Origin: Opitutaceae bacterium | GTDB taxonomy: Bacteria > Verrucomicrobiota > Verrucomicrobiia > Opitutales > Opitutaceae | DNA: 64,000 bases | Direction: 5' to 3' | Assembly (NCBI GenBank): GCA_016794785.1 | Contig: JAEUHC010000018.1 | Location: 62,001-126,000, forward strand | Part shown: piece after piece, positions 1 to 9,004 of the stretch | Layout of the letters: the number at the start of each line of letters is the position of its first letter | Position numbering within the stretch: the stretch's first letter is position 1 | Notes under the pieces: model-generated | Told to the model about the DNA's origin: nothing | The model's database searches: none | What the model saw: only the letters and a program-made list of their open reading frames with translations | Program-made: the position numbers and the translations under genes

Positions 1-2475
1 GCCGCCCCGCTTTGCCGCACCTTGGCCGCCATCGCGGCCGGCGTGATCGTCCCGATGCCGCTCATGGCAGCGTCGGCCGGGGCGGCCGCCAAGTTTCATG
101 GGGAGATTCGGCCGCTGCTCGAAAAATACTGCTTCGACTGTCACGGCGGCGGAATCAACAAGGGCAAGGTCACGCTCGACGAGTTCGCCTCGGATGCGGC
201 CATGCTCGGCCAGCACGACCTCTGGCTCGCCGCTCTCAAGAACGTCCGGGCCGGCCTCATGCCTCCCCGCGAGGACGGCGCACCGCGGCCCACATCCGCG
301 GAAATCGCCACGCTTGAGCGCTGGATCAAGCACGACGCGTTCGGCATTGATCCGCGCAACCCGGACCCCGGCCATGTGATCGCGCGGCGCCTCAACCGCA
401 CCGAATACCGCAACACGATCCGCGACCTGCTCGGCTATGATTTCAATGCCGAGGCGGAATTCCCGGCCGACGACACCGGCCACGGCTTCGACAACCTAGG
501 CGAGGTGCTCACGCTCTCGCCGCTGCACTTGGAGAAATACCTGCAGGCCGCGGAGTCGATCGTGGACAAGGCGGTGCCCAAGGTCTCCTCTCTCATGCGG
601 GAGCGCGCCGCCACCGGCCGCGATTTTCGCGCGACGGAGGGCGGCGGCAACGGGGAGAACCTGAACGCCCGCCGCGCGACGACCGTCGAGCGCACGTTTC
701 GCGTCGATCAGGCCGAGAAATACCGCGTCGTGATCGAGCTTGAGACGCGGGGGTCGTTCGACTTCGACGCGGGCCGCTGCGATCTCATCTGCCGAATCGA
801 CGGACGGGAAGTCTCGCGCGAGGAGGTCGTCTGGGCCGAGCGCCGCACGATTAGGCATGAACATGACGTCGTTTGGGCCGTGGGCGCGCACACCGTGTCG
901 TTCGAGGTCTTGCCGCGCGGGGAGGTGGCGACGAACAAGGAGGCGGTGGTCGCGGCGGCGGAGGCCCGCGTGCGCGCGGCCCGGCCGGGCAGCACCAGCG
1001 TGACGATGCGCGTGGTGTCCGTGCAGGTGCGCGGCCCGATCGACCCGAAATTTTGGATCACGCCGGACAATTACGCGCGGTTTTTCCCCAAGGGGCCGGC
1101 GCCGGCCGACGCTGCGGGCCGCGACCGCTATGCGGCTGAGTTGCTGAAGGATTTTGCAACGCGCGCCTATCGCCGGCCGGTTGACGCCCGAACAGTGGAG
1201 CGCCTCGGCGGGCTCGCCCGCCAGGTGTATGGGCAGCCGGGCAAGACCTTCGAGGAGGGAATCGGCCGCGCGATGATGGCCGTCCTCGGATCGCCGCGCT
1301 TCATCTTTCGGGTTGAGGCCCCTGAGCCCGGTGCGAAGGGACCGTTTGGCCTCATCGACGAGCATGCGCTGGCGTCGCGGCTTTCGTATTTCCTGTGGTC
1401 CACGATGCCGGACGAGGAGCTTTTCCGCCTCGCGGATCGCGGTGAGTTGCGCCGCCAGCTCAAGCCGCAGGTTGCCCGCATGCTCGCCGACCCGAAGGCC
1501 AAGGCCTTCACGCGCAATTTCACCGGCCAGTGGCTGCAGGCGCGCGACATCGAGACCGTGCCAATCAACATGCGAGTCGTCCTCGGTCCGGATGCGCCGC
1601 GGAACCGTGATGGCCGCATCGAGTTCGACGGCACCTTGCGCCGCCTCATGCGCAGCGAGACCGAGATGTATTTCGAGCACATCATCCGCGAGGATCGCAG
1701 TGTGCTCGAGTTGATCGAGAGCGACTACACCTTCCTCAACGAGCGGCTCGCGCAGATCTATGGCGTGCCGGGGGTCTCCGGGGACGAGCTGCGGCTCGTG
1801 AAACTCGAGCCCGGCAGCCCGCGCGGCGGTGTGCTCACGCACGGCTCGGTGCTGGGTGTCACCTCGAATCCCACGCGCACCTCGCCGGTGAAGCGCGGAC
1901 TCTTCATCCTGGAGAACATCCTCGGCACCCCTCCGCCGCCTCCGCCCCCGGACGTGCCTGATCTCGAGGAGTCGAAAAAAGAGTTTGGCGGGCGCGAGCC
2001 GCGGCTGAGCGAGATGCTCGCGCTGCATCGCGAGAAGCCGCTTTGCTTTTCCTGCCACGCGCGCATGGACCCGCTCGGGCTCGCGCTGGAGAACTTCAAC
2101 GCGCTCGGTGGCTGGCGGGAAAAGGAAGCCGGTCAGGGCATCGATCCCTCGGGCGAACTGGTGACGGGCGAAAAATTCGCGAGCGTGCCCGAACTCAAGC
2201 GCGTGCTCGCACACGAACGCACCGCAGACTTTTACCGCTGCCTGAGTGAGAAGCTCCTTACCTATGCCTTGGGCCGCGGGCTGGGGCACCTTGATGTCCA
2301 TGCCGTGGACGAAATCGCCGGCCGCTTGGCGCGCGAAGGCGGCCGCATGTCCGCGCTCATATCCGGCGTGATTGAATCGGTCCCGTTTCAAAAACAGCGC
2401 GTGCAATCCCCGTTGAAAACCGCCAGTATTCCGCCCGTCCCCGCCTCGCCCCTCAACCCGGAGAATCGCCCATGA
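1..2475 (+). CDS. DUF1592/DUF1588 planctomycete-type cytochrome c protein, 5' end outside window
   Basis: A large secreted protein with class I c-type heme motifs. The frame is open from base 1, and the first visible residues look like the rest of a signal peptide (hydrophobic run ending near ASAGAA), so the true start probably lies upstream; an internal TTG at 22 is a poor alternative. A CFDCH heme motif follows at about residue 40 (PSCyt1-like). The rest matches the order DUF1587, DUF1595/DUF1592, DUF1588 and DUF1585. The DUF1588 part has a second heme motif (CFSCH) followed by the usual RMDPLG, and the run of prolines before DVPDLEE is typical of the family. It overlaps the DUF1552 gene by ATGA, so the two are probably cotranslated. 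These pairs are abundant in Planctomycetes and Verrucomicrobia; their biochemical role is not firmly established. Function beyond extracytoplasmic heme binding is inference. Confidence 0.85.
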   Translation, partial: AAPLCRTLAAIAAGVIVPMPLMAASAGAAAKFHGEIRPLLEKYCFDCHGGGINKGKVTLDEFASDAAMLGQHDLWLAALKNVRAGLMPPREDGAPRPTSAEIATLERWIKHDAFGIDPRNPDPGHVIARRLNRTEYRNTIRDLLGYDFNAEAEFPADDTGHGFDNLGEVLTLSPLHLEKYLQAAESIVDKAVPKVSSLMRERAATGRDFRATEGGGNGENLNARRATTVERTFRVDQAEKYRVVIELETRGSFDFDAGRCDLICRIDGREVSREEVVWAERRTIRHEHDVVWAVGAHTVSFEVLPRGEVATNKEAVVAAAEARVRAARPGSTSVTMRVVSVQVRGPIDPKFWITPDNYARFFPKGPAPADAAGRDRYAAELLKDFATRAYRRPVDARTVERLGGLARQVYGQPGKTFEEGIGRAMMAVLGSPRFIFRVEAPEPGAKGPFGLIDEHALASRLSYFLWSTMPDEELFRLADRGELRRQLKPQVARMLADPKAKAFTRNFTGQWLQARDIETVPINMRVVLGPDAPRNRDGRIEFDGTLRRLMRSETEMYFEHIIREDRSVLELIESDYTFLNERLAQIYGVPGVSGDELRLVKLEPGSPRGGVLTHGSVLGVTSNPTRTSPVKRGLFILENILGTPPPPPPPDVPDLEESKKEFGGREPRLSEMLALHREKPLCFSCHARMDPLGLALENFNALGGWREKEAGQGIDPSGELVTGEKFASVPELKRVLAHERTADFYRCLSEKLLTYALGRGLGHLDVHAVDEIAGRLAREGGRMSALISGVIESVPFQKQRVQSPLKTASIPPVPASPLNPENRP

Positions 2476-3857
2476 AAACACCCGCCCATTCCCGCGACCT
2501 TCGCTTCAGCCGCCGGCAGTTTCTGCGCGGGCTCGGTGCCTGCGTGGCGTTGCCGGCCTTCGGCTCGGCGTTGCGCCCCATCGCCCGCGCGAGTCAGGTT
2601 GCCGGCGAGGGCATGGCCGTCACTGCCAGCGGCGCGCCGCTCCGCATGGCCTTTGTCTATTTTCCGAATGGGGCGTTGCACGACGCCTGGTGGCCGACGG
2701 GCGAGGGTGCGGACTTCGCGCTCAACAAGACAATGCAGCCGCTCGCCGGCCTGAAGAAGTCGATTCAGGTGCTCGGCGGACTCGACCACAAGAACGCCAC
2801 CGCCGGCAATGACGGCGCCGGCGACCACGCGCGGGCCAACGCGACGTTTCTCACCGGCGCCCGGGCGCGCAAGACGGACAGCGCGGATATCCGCGTGGGT
2901 GTCTCCGTGGATCAAGTCGTCGCGCAGCGGCTGGGCCCGGTCACCCGCTTTCCCTCCCTTGAGTTGTCATGCGACGCGGTGCGCAAATCGGGCCGTTGCG
3001 ATTCCGGGTATTCCTGCGCCTACCAATACAATCTTTCCTGGGCCTCGGCCACGACGCCGGTCGCGCCGGAATCCAACCCGCGTCTCGTCTTCGAGCGCCT
3101 CTTTGGCGCGGGTGCGCCCGGCGAGCGCCAGGGCAATTTCGCGCTTCGCCAGGCCACGCAGAAATCTCTCCTCGATTTCGTGATGGAGGACGCGCGATCG
3201 CTCCAACGCAGCCTCGGCCCGCGGGACCAAGAGAAACTCGATGAGTATCTGACCGGGGTCCGCGAGATCGAGCAGCGCATCCAGCGGGCGGAAAAATTCG
3301 GCGGCCTCCCGGAACTCCAGGCGGATGCCCCCGCGGGCATACCCTCGAACTACGGCGACCACATGGACCTGATGTTTGATCTGCTCGCGCTCGCCTTTGA
3401 GACCGACTCGACACGCGTGGCGACTTTTCTGCTCGCGGGCGACGGCAGCAACCGCGCCTACCCGCAAATCGGCATTGCCGAGGGTCACCACTACTGCTCC
3501 CACCACCGCAACAACGAGGACCTGATGGCCAAGGTCGCCCGCATTGATCTATATTACATGGAGCGTTTCGCGCGCTTCCTCGGAAAGCTGAATCAGAAGA
3601 AGGACAGTGATGGACGGACGATCCTGGAAAATTCCATGATCGTCTATGGTTGCGGGAACTCGGACGGCAATCGGCACACCCATCACAACCTCCCCATCAT
3701 CCTTGCGGGCGGCGGCGGTGGCGCCCTGCAGCCGGGCCGCTACTCGCAGCTCGGTGGTGTGCCAATGAGCAATCTCTTCCTGAGCCTGGCCGACCGCATG
3801 GGGGCGAAGGGCGTCGAACGCATCGGCGACTCGAGCGGGCGCGTCGCGGGAGTGTAA
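2472..3857 (+). CDS. DUF1552 secreted protein with Tat signal
   Basis: 461 residues. The N-terminus carries a twin-arginine motif (SRRQFLRG) followed by a hydrophobic stretch, so export of a folded protein by the Tat route is expected. The remainder fits the DUF1552 family: a PNG motif near the start of the mature part (AFVYFPNGALHDAWWP), a GLDHKN segment, and a C-terminal part with STRVATFLLAGD, EGHHYCSHH and YGCGNSDGN. Start and preceding stop share ATGA, which fits translational coupling with the DUF1592 cytochrome gene. DUF1552 proteins almost always sit beside DUF1592 proteins, and a joint oxidoreductase role is suspected but unproven. No catalytic residues can be assigned with confidence. 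Confidence 0.85.
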   Translation: MKTPAHSRDLRFSRRQFLRGLGACVALPAFGSALRPIARASQVAGEGMAVTASGAPLRMAFVYFPNGALHDAWWPTGEGADFALNKTMQPLAGLKKSIQVLGGLDHKNATAGNDGAGDHARANATFLTGARARKTDSADIRVGVSVDQVVAQRLGPVTRFPSLELSCDAVRKSGRCDSGYSCAYQYNLSWASATTPVAPESNPRLVFERLFGAGAPGERQGNFALRQATQKSLLDFVMEDARSLQRSLGPRDQEKLDEYLTGVREIEQRIQRAEKFGGLPELQADAPAGIPSNYGDHMDLMFDLLALAFETDSTRVATFLLAGDGSNRAYPQIGIAEGHHYCSHHRNNEDLMAKVARIDLYYMERFARFLGKLNQKKDSDGRTILENSMIVYGCGNSDGNRHTHHNLPIILAGGGGGALQPGRYSQLGGVPMSNLFLSLADRMGAKGVERIGDSSGRVAGV

Positions 3858-3950
3858 CGCGCGCGACGCGTTGTCGGTTCAGCCAAACCGCAGCTTGGTG
3901 CTCCCGCACCAGCGGGACCCCATGGAGTTCAGCCGGTGCTGACAGCTCGG

Positions 3951-5033
3951 CTAGTTTCTCCCGGCCTTGCCCTGCTTGCGGGCTTTGCCCTCGACGAATT
4001 CGCGGATGACGGCCATGCGCTCGCGCTGGCGGCGTTCCTCCTCGATTTCCTCGACGGTGCGCACGGCTTCGTTCTTCGCCATCGCGCGGCGCATTTTGCT
4101 TAGCGCCAGATACTCAAGCTGGCGGATCCGCTCCCGGGTCACGTGGAACTTTTTCCCCACTTCCTCGAGCGTGAGCTCTTCGCGGCCCTCAAGCCCAAAG
4201 CGGAACTTGATGATCTCAGCTTCGCGCTGGTCGAGTGAGTTGACCATCGCGTGGAGGTCGTTGGTGAGGTTGCGATCACGCAGGCCCTCGTAGGGATCAA
4301 CGGCGTTCTCATCGCCCACAATCTCACCGAAGGTCGAGGAGCCGCTCTCGTCGCCGATGGGCGCATCCAGCGAGGCCGGGCGCACGCTCACCGATTTCAA
4401 GTGCGCCACCTTGGCCGTGGGGATCTGCAGCTCGATCGCCAGTTCCTCGTCGGTGGGCTCGCGGCCGAGATCCTCGGTGAGTTTCATCGCGGTGCGGCGC
4501 ATCTTGGAGATCTTGTCCACGAGATGCACGGGCAGGCGGATGGTCTTGGATTGGTTGGCGAGCGCTCGCTTGATGGACTGCTTGATCCACCACGCCGCAT
4601 AGGTCGAGAGCTTGCCGCCCTTGCGAGGGTCGAAGCGCTCGACGGCCTTCACGAGGCCGATGTTGCCCTCGCTGATCAAGTCGAGCAGCGGGAGGCCGAA
4701 GTCCTTGTAGTCCATCGCGATTTTCACGACCAGCCGCAGGTTGGCGGAGATCATGTGGTCGCGGGCGGCCTTGTCGCCCCGGCGGATGCGCCGCGCAAGT
4801 GCGACTTCCTCCGCGATCGTCAGGAGCGGAGTCTTGCCGATTTCCTGGAGATAGAGCTGCAGATTGGAGCGTTCGCCGTGCGGGATGGGTGCATCGACGG
4901 AGGCGCGCTCGTTCTTCTCAAGGAAGGAGGGCGGGGCATCGAGCGGCGCGGCGGCAAGGGTGGATGGAGCGTCGGTCGCGGGAAACTCTTCGGCGACCCG
5001 GAGGGAGCGGACGGAAGCGGTTTTGGCAGGCAT
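3951..5033 (-). CDS. rpoD: RNA polymerase primary-type sigma factor (RpoD/SigA)
   Basis: 360 residues from the chosen ATG (MPAKTASV), which is preceded by AGAGG at a suitable distance; the frame stays open upstream but without family similarity. Region 1.2 (NLQLYLQEIGKTPLLT) is near residue 60. Region 2 carries the promoter-melting core (DLISEGNIGLVKAVERFD, then STYAAWWIKQSIKRA), which directs -10 recognition. Region 3 follows, and region 4.2 near the C-terminus has the -35-binding helix-turn-helix (TLEEVGKKFHVTRERIRQLE). It lacks the long region 1.1 and non-conserved insertion of proteobacterial RpoD, so it resembles compact SigA/RpoS-type factors. Whether it is the sole housekeeping sigma or a second RpoD paralogue cannot be decided from this window. 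A lysine/arginine-rich tail closes the protein. Confidence 0.9.
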   Translation of the reverse strand: MPAKTASVRSLRVAEEFPATDAPSTLAAAPLDAPPSFLEKNERASVDAPIPHGERSNLQLYLQEIGKTPLLTIAEEVALARRIRRGDKAARDHMISANLRLVVKIAMDYKDFGLPLLDLISEGNIGLVKAVERFDPRKGGKLSTYAAWWIKQSIKRALANQSKTIRLPVHLVDKISKMRRTAMKLTEDLGREPTDEELAIELQIPTAKVAHLKSVSVRPASLDAPIGDESGSSTFGEIVGDENAVDPYEGLRDRNLTNDLHAMVNSLDQREAEIIKFRFGLEGREELTLEEVGKKFHVTRERIRQLEYLALSKMRRAMAKNEAVRTVEEIEEERRQRERMAVIREFVEGKARKQGKAGRN

Positions 5034-5150
5034 GGTTCGGACCTCTTGGATTATGAGGGATGAGACGTTGGGTTGTTCCCGATCATTCAGCGGAATTCGT
5101 TCCATATTCCCTACGGGCGGGCGTGCAGGCGAGACGCACACGACCCCCGA

Positions 5151-5185
5151 ATTATTAGCGCAAAGCTGGCGCACCTCGGTGTGCC
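5151..5185 (-). promoter_or_regulatory. Possible promoter/operator upstream of the sigma factor gene
   Basis: On the minus strand a TAATAAT hexamer-like box (complement of 5151-5157) lies about 120 bases before the sigma factor ATG, in otherwise GC-rich sequence. Immediately upstream of it is an imperfect inverted repeat, GGCGCACC (5168-5175) with GGTGTGCC (5178-5185), one mismatch. No good -35 box is seen at 17 bases, so an activator-dependent promoter or an operator is possible. This rests on pattern only. Confidence 0.25.
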
Positions 5186-5265
5186 AACGATGCCAAAAAG
5201 GTAACAAGCCGGTCACAGTGCCGGCGTGGAATGGGGCGCGAGGTCGGATTGTCTTTGAACGCGCC

Positions 5266-6747
5266 TCAGAATTGCTCGGCCATCGCGACGGCCTTGAACA
5301 AGGCCGAGGCCTTGCTGACGGTCTCCTGATACTCCGAGGCAGGCACCGAGTCGGCGACAATGCCAGCGCCCGACTGGATGTGAATCATCCCGCCCTTGAG
5401 CAGGGCCGTGCGGAGCATGATGCAAGTGTCCATGTTGCCGTCGTAACCCACGTAGCCCAGCGCCCCGGCGTAGAAGCCGCGCTGCGAGGGCTCATACTGG
5501 GCGATAATCTGCATCGCACGAATCTTCGGTGCGCCGCTGACGGTGCCGGCCGGGAATGTCGCGCGCATGAGGTCGTAGGCGGTCTGGTCAGGCGCGATGC
5601 GGCCCTCGACCTGCGAGACGATGTGCATCACGTGTGAGTAGCGTTCGATGACCATCATCTCGGGGACCTTGACGGAGCCGAAGCGGCATACCCGGCCGAT
5701 GTCATTGCGCGCGAGATCGACGAGCATGAGGTGCTCCGCTCGTTCCTTTTCGTCGGCGAGCAGGTCCTTCTCGAGGGCGAGATCCTCGGCCGGCGTGGCG
5801 CCCCGCTTGCGGGTGCCGGCGATCGGGCGGATCTCCACGAGGCCGTCGGTAAGGCGCACGTGCACCTCCGGCGAAGCGCCGACGATTGAGAAATCGCCGG
5901 CCTCCAGGATGAACATGTAGGGCGATGGATTCACCGTCCGCAGCGCGCGGTAAAGATCCAGCGGTGCCTTGTTGAACGGTTTCGTGAAGCGCTGCGACGG
6001 CACGAACTGGATGATGTCGCCCGCGCGAATGAACTCCTTGCCGTCTTCCACCACTTGCTCAAAGGCCGGTTGCGTGAAGTTCCCCGCCGGCACGGTGATC
6101 CGGGGGACGTCGGCGAGTGGCGCCGGGGCGAGCGCACGCGGCTGGCGCAGCAGGTTGAAAAGCTCGCGCAATTCCGCGACGGCCGCGTCGTAAGCGGCCC
6201 CGGGATCGCCGCTGACATGGGCGTTCACGCACAGCCGCAGGGTCTGCTTCGCGCGATCGAAGATCAGGAGCGAGTCGCTCAGCATGAAATAGAGCAGGGG
6301 CGTCCCGAGCTCGTCACTGGCGGCGGCGGGCACCGATGGCTCGATGCGCGTGACATATTCGTAGGCAATGAAGCCAACCGCGCCGCCGGTGAAGCGCGGG
6401 AGCCCGGGGACTGCGACGGGTTTGTAACCGCGCATTTCCTCTTCGATGAGCTTCAGCGGATCGGCGGGAGTCGGAATCGTCTGGGCGGGGCCTCCCGGGA
6501 TGCGCACCTCGGTGGTGTCGGCGCCACAGATGAAAATCTTCCGGGGGCGGCAGCCGATGAAGCTGTAGCGCGCCAGGTTTTCGCCCCCCTCGACGGACTC
6601 GAACAGGTAGGCCGGCCCGGCGCTGTTGAGCTTCGCGTAGGCCGAAACCGGCGTTTCGAAATCCGCCATCAGGTCCGTGTAGACGGGGATCACGTTGCCC
6701 TGGGCGGCGAGCGCAGCGAAGGCTTCCTTGGTCGGGTGGATGGTCAT
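5266..6747 (-). CDS. trpE: Anthranilate synthase component I
   Basis: 493 residues. It catalyses the chorismate-to-anthranilate step of tryptophan synthesis together with a glutaminase subunit (TrpG), which is not in this window. The N-terminal anthranilate synthase domain (about residues 15-160) includes the family's feedback-binding region (ENLARYSFIG). The chorismate-binding domain (about 220-485) shows the diagnostic blocks GTRKRG, DEKERAEHLMLVDLARND, SHVMHIVSQVEG and FPAGTVSGAPK. The chosen ATG (MTIHPTKE) fits the family start; an upstream extension in frame has no similarity. It is divergent from the first sulfatase and separated from the sigma factor gene by about 230 bases. No trp leader peptide with tandem tryptophans is evident upstream. 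PabB is the main alternative, but the length and N-terminal region favour TrpE. Confidence 0.92.
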   Translation of the reverse strand: MTIHPTKEAFAALAAQGNVIPVYTDLMADFETPVSAYAKLNSAGPAYLFESVEGGENLARYSFIGCRPRKIFICGADTTEVRIPGGPAQTIPTPADPLKLIEEEMRGYKPVAVPGLPRFTGGAVGFIAYEYVTRIEPSVPAAASDELGTPLLYFMLSDSLLIFDRAKQTLRLCVNAHVSGDPGAAYDAAVAELRELFNLLRQPRALAPAPLADVPRITVPAGNFTQPAFEQVVEDGKEFIRAGDIIQFVPSQRFTKPFNKAPLDLYRALRTVNPSPYMFILEAGDFSIVGASPEVHVRLTDGLVEIRPIAGTRKRGATPAEDLALEKDLLADEKERAEHLMLVDLARNDIGRVCRFGSVKVPEMMVIERYSHVMHIVSQVEGRIAPDQTAYDLMRATFPAGTVSGAPKIRAMQIIAQYEPSQRGFYAGALGYVGYDGNMDTCIMLRTALLKGGMIHIQSGAGIVADSVPASEYQETVSKASALFKAVAMAEQF

Positions 6748-6911
6748 CGGCGGAGCGTGCGTGTATGCGAGCGGCCTGCGGGTCTCGCAAGGCGGAAGCG
6801 CTTCATGACCGGCACAGTGGCAGCCGAGTCGGTCAGGTGGTGTGCGGGGCGGAAGAAAATTGTCCAATCGCCCGCTCCTCGTGGCATAACGCCGGGTCGG
6901 CGTAGCGCTTC

Positions 6912-8429
6912 ATGAAATTCACCTCTTCGTCCTTGCTCTCACCGTGCCTCGGCGCGCTCCTGTTGCTCGTGGCCGGCCGCCCTTCCTGCGGGGCGCAGGC
7001 TCGCCCCAATGTCCTCTTTGTCGTCAGCGATGATCTGAGTTCGCGTATCTCGCCGGCCGGCTACCCTGGCATGCACACGCCGGTGCTGGATCGTCTCGCC
7101 AAGGAAAGCGTGGCCTTCCGAAATGCCTACTGCCAATACCCGGTCTGCGGCCCCTCGCGCGCCTCGTTCCTCAGCGGCCTTTATCCTGAATCAACGGGCG
7201 TCCTCGACAACGTCGTCAAGCTCGAGAACACGCGCCCAGGCACACCCACGTTGCCCGGAGTGTTTCGCCAGGCCGGTTACTGGACGGCGGCGGTCGGGAA
7301 GGTCTTTCACAAGCCGCTCGAGAATCCGGGCGACAACACGTGGGACGAAAGTGAGCGCTTCGAAAACGACGAGCTGCCTGTCGAGCGCGCGGCGCGGGAG
7401 GCGTTCGAGGCGAAGCATGGTTCCGTCACCGCCCCCAGGAACCGAATCGCCTGGCGCGAACACGCGCTCACCTTGTCGCCGCTGACTCGCAATCAAGGCG
7501 TCAAGGGACTCGGACCCGGCTACGGGCCGACCGGCCTGACCGACGAGCAACATGCCGACGGCAAAAACGCCCGCCGCGTCGCGTCCTGGATCACCAGCCG
7601 GACGCACGGCGACCGCCCTTTCCTGATCGCCTGCGGCTTCCACAAGCCCCACATCCCCTTTCTGGCGCCGGACGCCTACTTCAAGCTGTATCCGAAAAGC
7701 TCGTTGCCACTGATCCGTCCTCCTTCCGACGACTGGTCCGACATCCCCGCGATCGCCGACACCAAGCAATACCTCGACTACGGCTTCCCCTCCAAGGGCG
7801 CGGAAAATGAGGCCCTCCGCCGCGAATTCACCCAGGCCTACTATGCCTGCATCTCGTTCATCGACGCCCAGCTCGGCCTGATCATCGATGCGCTGCAGTC
7901 CAGCGGCCAGTGGGAAAACACCATCATCGTCTTCATCGGTGACCACGGCTATCTGCTCGGCGAACATTTCATGTGGGGCAAGGTCATGCTCTTCGAGGAA
8001 TCCTCCCGGACCCCGATGCTTGTGCGAGTGCCCGCTCTGACACGCGCGGGCCGCAGCTCCAACGCGCTGGTGGAGCTGGTGGACCTCTTCCCGACCCTGG
8101 CGGAACTGTGCGGCGTGACGCCGCCCGCGCATCTCCAAGGCCGTTCGTTGGTGCCGCTGCTCCGGGACCCGGCGGCCCAAGGCAAAAACCATGCCTACAC
8201 CGTGGTCAGGCGTGGCGAGGACCTGGGCAGGTCCGTCCGTTTTGATCGGTGGCGCTACACCGAATGGGGCCCTCCCGGGCAGAGCGAACTCTACAACCTC
8301 GCCACCGATCCGAACGAATGGACGAACCTGGCGCGAGTCCCGGAACACGCCGGCCTTGTCCGCCGCGCCGCGCAACTCCTGGCCGAACGGCGTGCCGCCG
8401 CCGCGCAGCAACGAGCCGCCGCGAAATGA
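6912..8429 (+). CDS. Secreted sulfatase, iduronate-2-sulfatase-like
   Basis: 505 residues with an N-terminal signal peptide (hydrophobic, ending near CGAQA). The alkaline-phosphatase-like fold is clear: a metal-binding start (NVLFVVSDDLSS), the sulfatase signature CGPSR with Cys79 as the residue converted to formylglycine, FHKPHIPF in the middle, and GDHGYLLGEHFMWGK toward the C-terminus. The last two are typical of the iduronate-2-sulfatase/S1_7-like branch. It probably removes sulfate esters from polysaccharide fragments in the periplasm or outside the cell. The Cys-type site needs a formylglycine-generating enzyme encoded elsewhere. Its stop overlaps the following sigma factor gene by ATGA, which links its expression to the ECF/FecR pair. 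The exact substrate cannot be read from the sequence. Confidence 0.9.
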   Translation: MKFTSSSLLSPCLGALLLLVAGRPSCGAQARPNVLFVVSDDLSSRISPAGYPGMHTPVLDRLAKESVAFRNAYCQYPVCGPSRASFLSGLYPESTGVLDNVVKLENTRPGTPTLPGVFRQAGYWTAAVGKVFHKPLENPGDNTWDESERFENDELPVERAAREAFEAKHGSVTAPRNRIAWREHALTLSPLTRNQGVKGLGPGYGPTGLTDEQHADGKNARRVASWITSRTHGDRPFLIACGFHKPHIPFLAPDAYFKLYPKSSLPLIRPPSDDWSDIPAIADTKQYLDYGFPSKGAENEALRREFTQAYYACISFIDAQLGLIIDALQSSGQWENTIIVFIGDHGYLLGEHFMWGKVMLFEESSRTPMLVRVPALTRAGRSSNALVELVDLFPTLAELCGVTPPAHLQGRSLVPLLRDPAAQGKNHAYTVVRRGEDLGRSVRFDRWRYTEWGPPGQSELYNLATDPNEWTNLARVPEHAGLVRRAAQLLAERRAAAAQQRAAAK

Positions 8430-9004
8430 CGCGCCGTGAAAGCCGCGTTGAAGCCGCCTTCATCCATGCCATGAGCGCCCGGCCCGAGCCCCAGGACGGT
8501 GCGGAGTTCACGCGACTGCTGCTGACCCACCAGCGGCGCATCGCCAGCCTGATCTTTTCCCTCGTGCCGCGCGGGGCGGATGCCGACGATCTGATGCAGG
8601 AAACCTGCGCCGTCATGTGGCGGAAGTTCGGCGAGTTTCAACCTGGCACCGATTTCGGCGCCTGGGCGCTGCGCATCGCGCGCTTTCAGGTGATGGGCTA
8701 CTACAACCGCCAGCGCCGCGCGCAAGCCCGCCTGTCCGAGGAGACCATCGAGGCCGTCGCCGGGACCATCACCGAATCGCGCTGGGAAACGTCCGAGCGC
8801 GCGGAGGCGCTGCGCGCGTGCGTGGGCCAGCTGAAGGAGCGCGACTTCGACCTGGTGCGCCGGCGCTACACGGCCGGCGAGACCGTGGACGAGATCGCCG
8901 CCAACGTGGGCGGCACGGCCGACGCGATCTACAAGGCGCTCTCGCGCCTGCATCTGCGCCTGCTGGCGTGCGTCAACGCCAAGCTCCGCACCGGCCAGCC
9001 ATGA
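8426..9004 (+). CDS. ECF-type sigma factor, Rhodopirellula/Verrucomicrobium family
   Basis: 192 residues from the ATG overlapping the sulfatase stop. An alternative ATG at 8471 (MSARPEPQ) gives 177 residues and fits the usual family N-terminus slightly better. Region 2 is visible as FTRLLLTHQRRIASLIFSLVP, DADDLMQETCAVMWRKF and FGAWALRIARFQVM. Region 4 is at the C-terminus (DLVRRRYTAGETVDEIAANVGGTADAIYKALSRLH), a helix-turn-helix for -35 recognition. Region 3 is absent, as expected for ECF factors. The stop overlaps the FecR/LamG gene by ATGA, the usual pairing of an ECF sigma with its membrane regulator. It likely controls the surrounding sulfatase and receptor genes, an inference from position only. 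Confidence 0.88.
   Translation: MTRRESRVEAAFIHAMSARPEPQDGAEFTRLLLTHQRRIASLIFSLVPRGADADDLMQETCAVMWRKFGEFQPGTDFGAWALRIARFQVMGYYNRQRRAQARLSEETIEAVAGTITESRWETSERAEALRACVGQLKERDFDLVRRRYTAGETVDEIAANVGGTADAIYKALSRLHLRLLACVNAKLRTGQP

Noticed and set aside
496..2481. 661-codon minus-strand frame opposite the DUF1592 gene
   Set aside because: Antisense shadow of a clear family member.
3858..3950. Hairpin TGGTGC-TCCC-GCACCA (3896-3911) between DUF1552 and sigma factor genes
   Set aside because: Stem of only six pairs and no T tract on either strand; could act as a weak terminator but not supportable.
6748..6911. TTGTCC and CATAAC boxes before the first sulfatase as a promoter
   Set aside because: Spacing of about 19 bases and weak match; an ECF-dependent promoter could look quite different.
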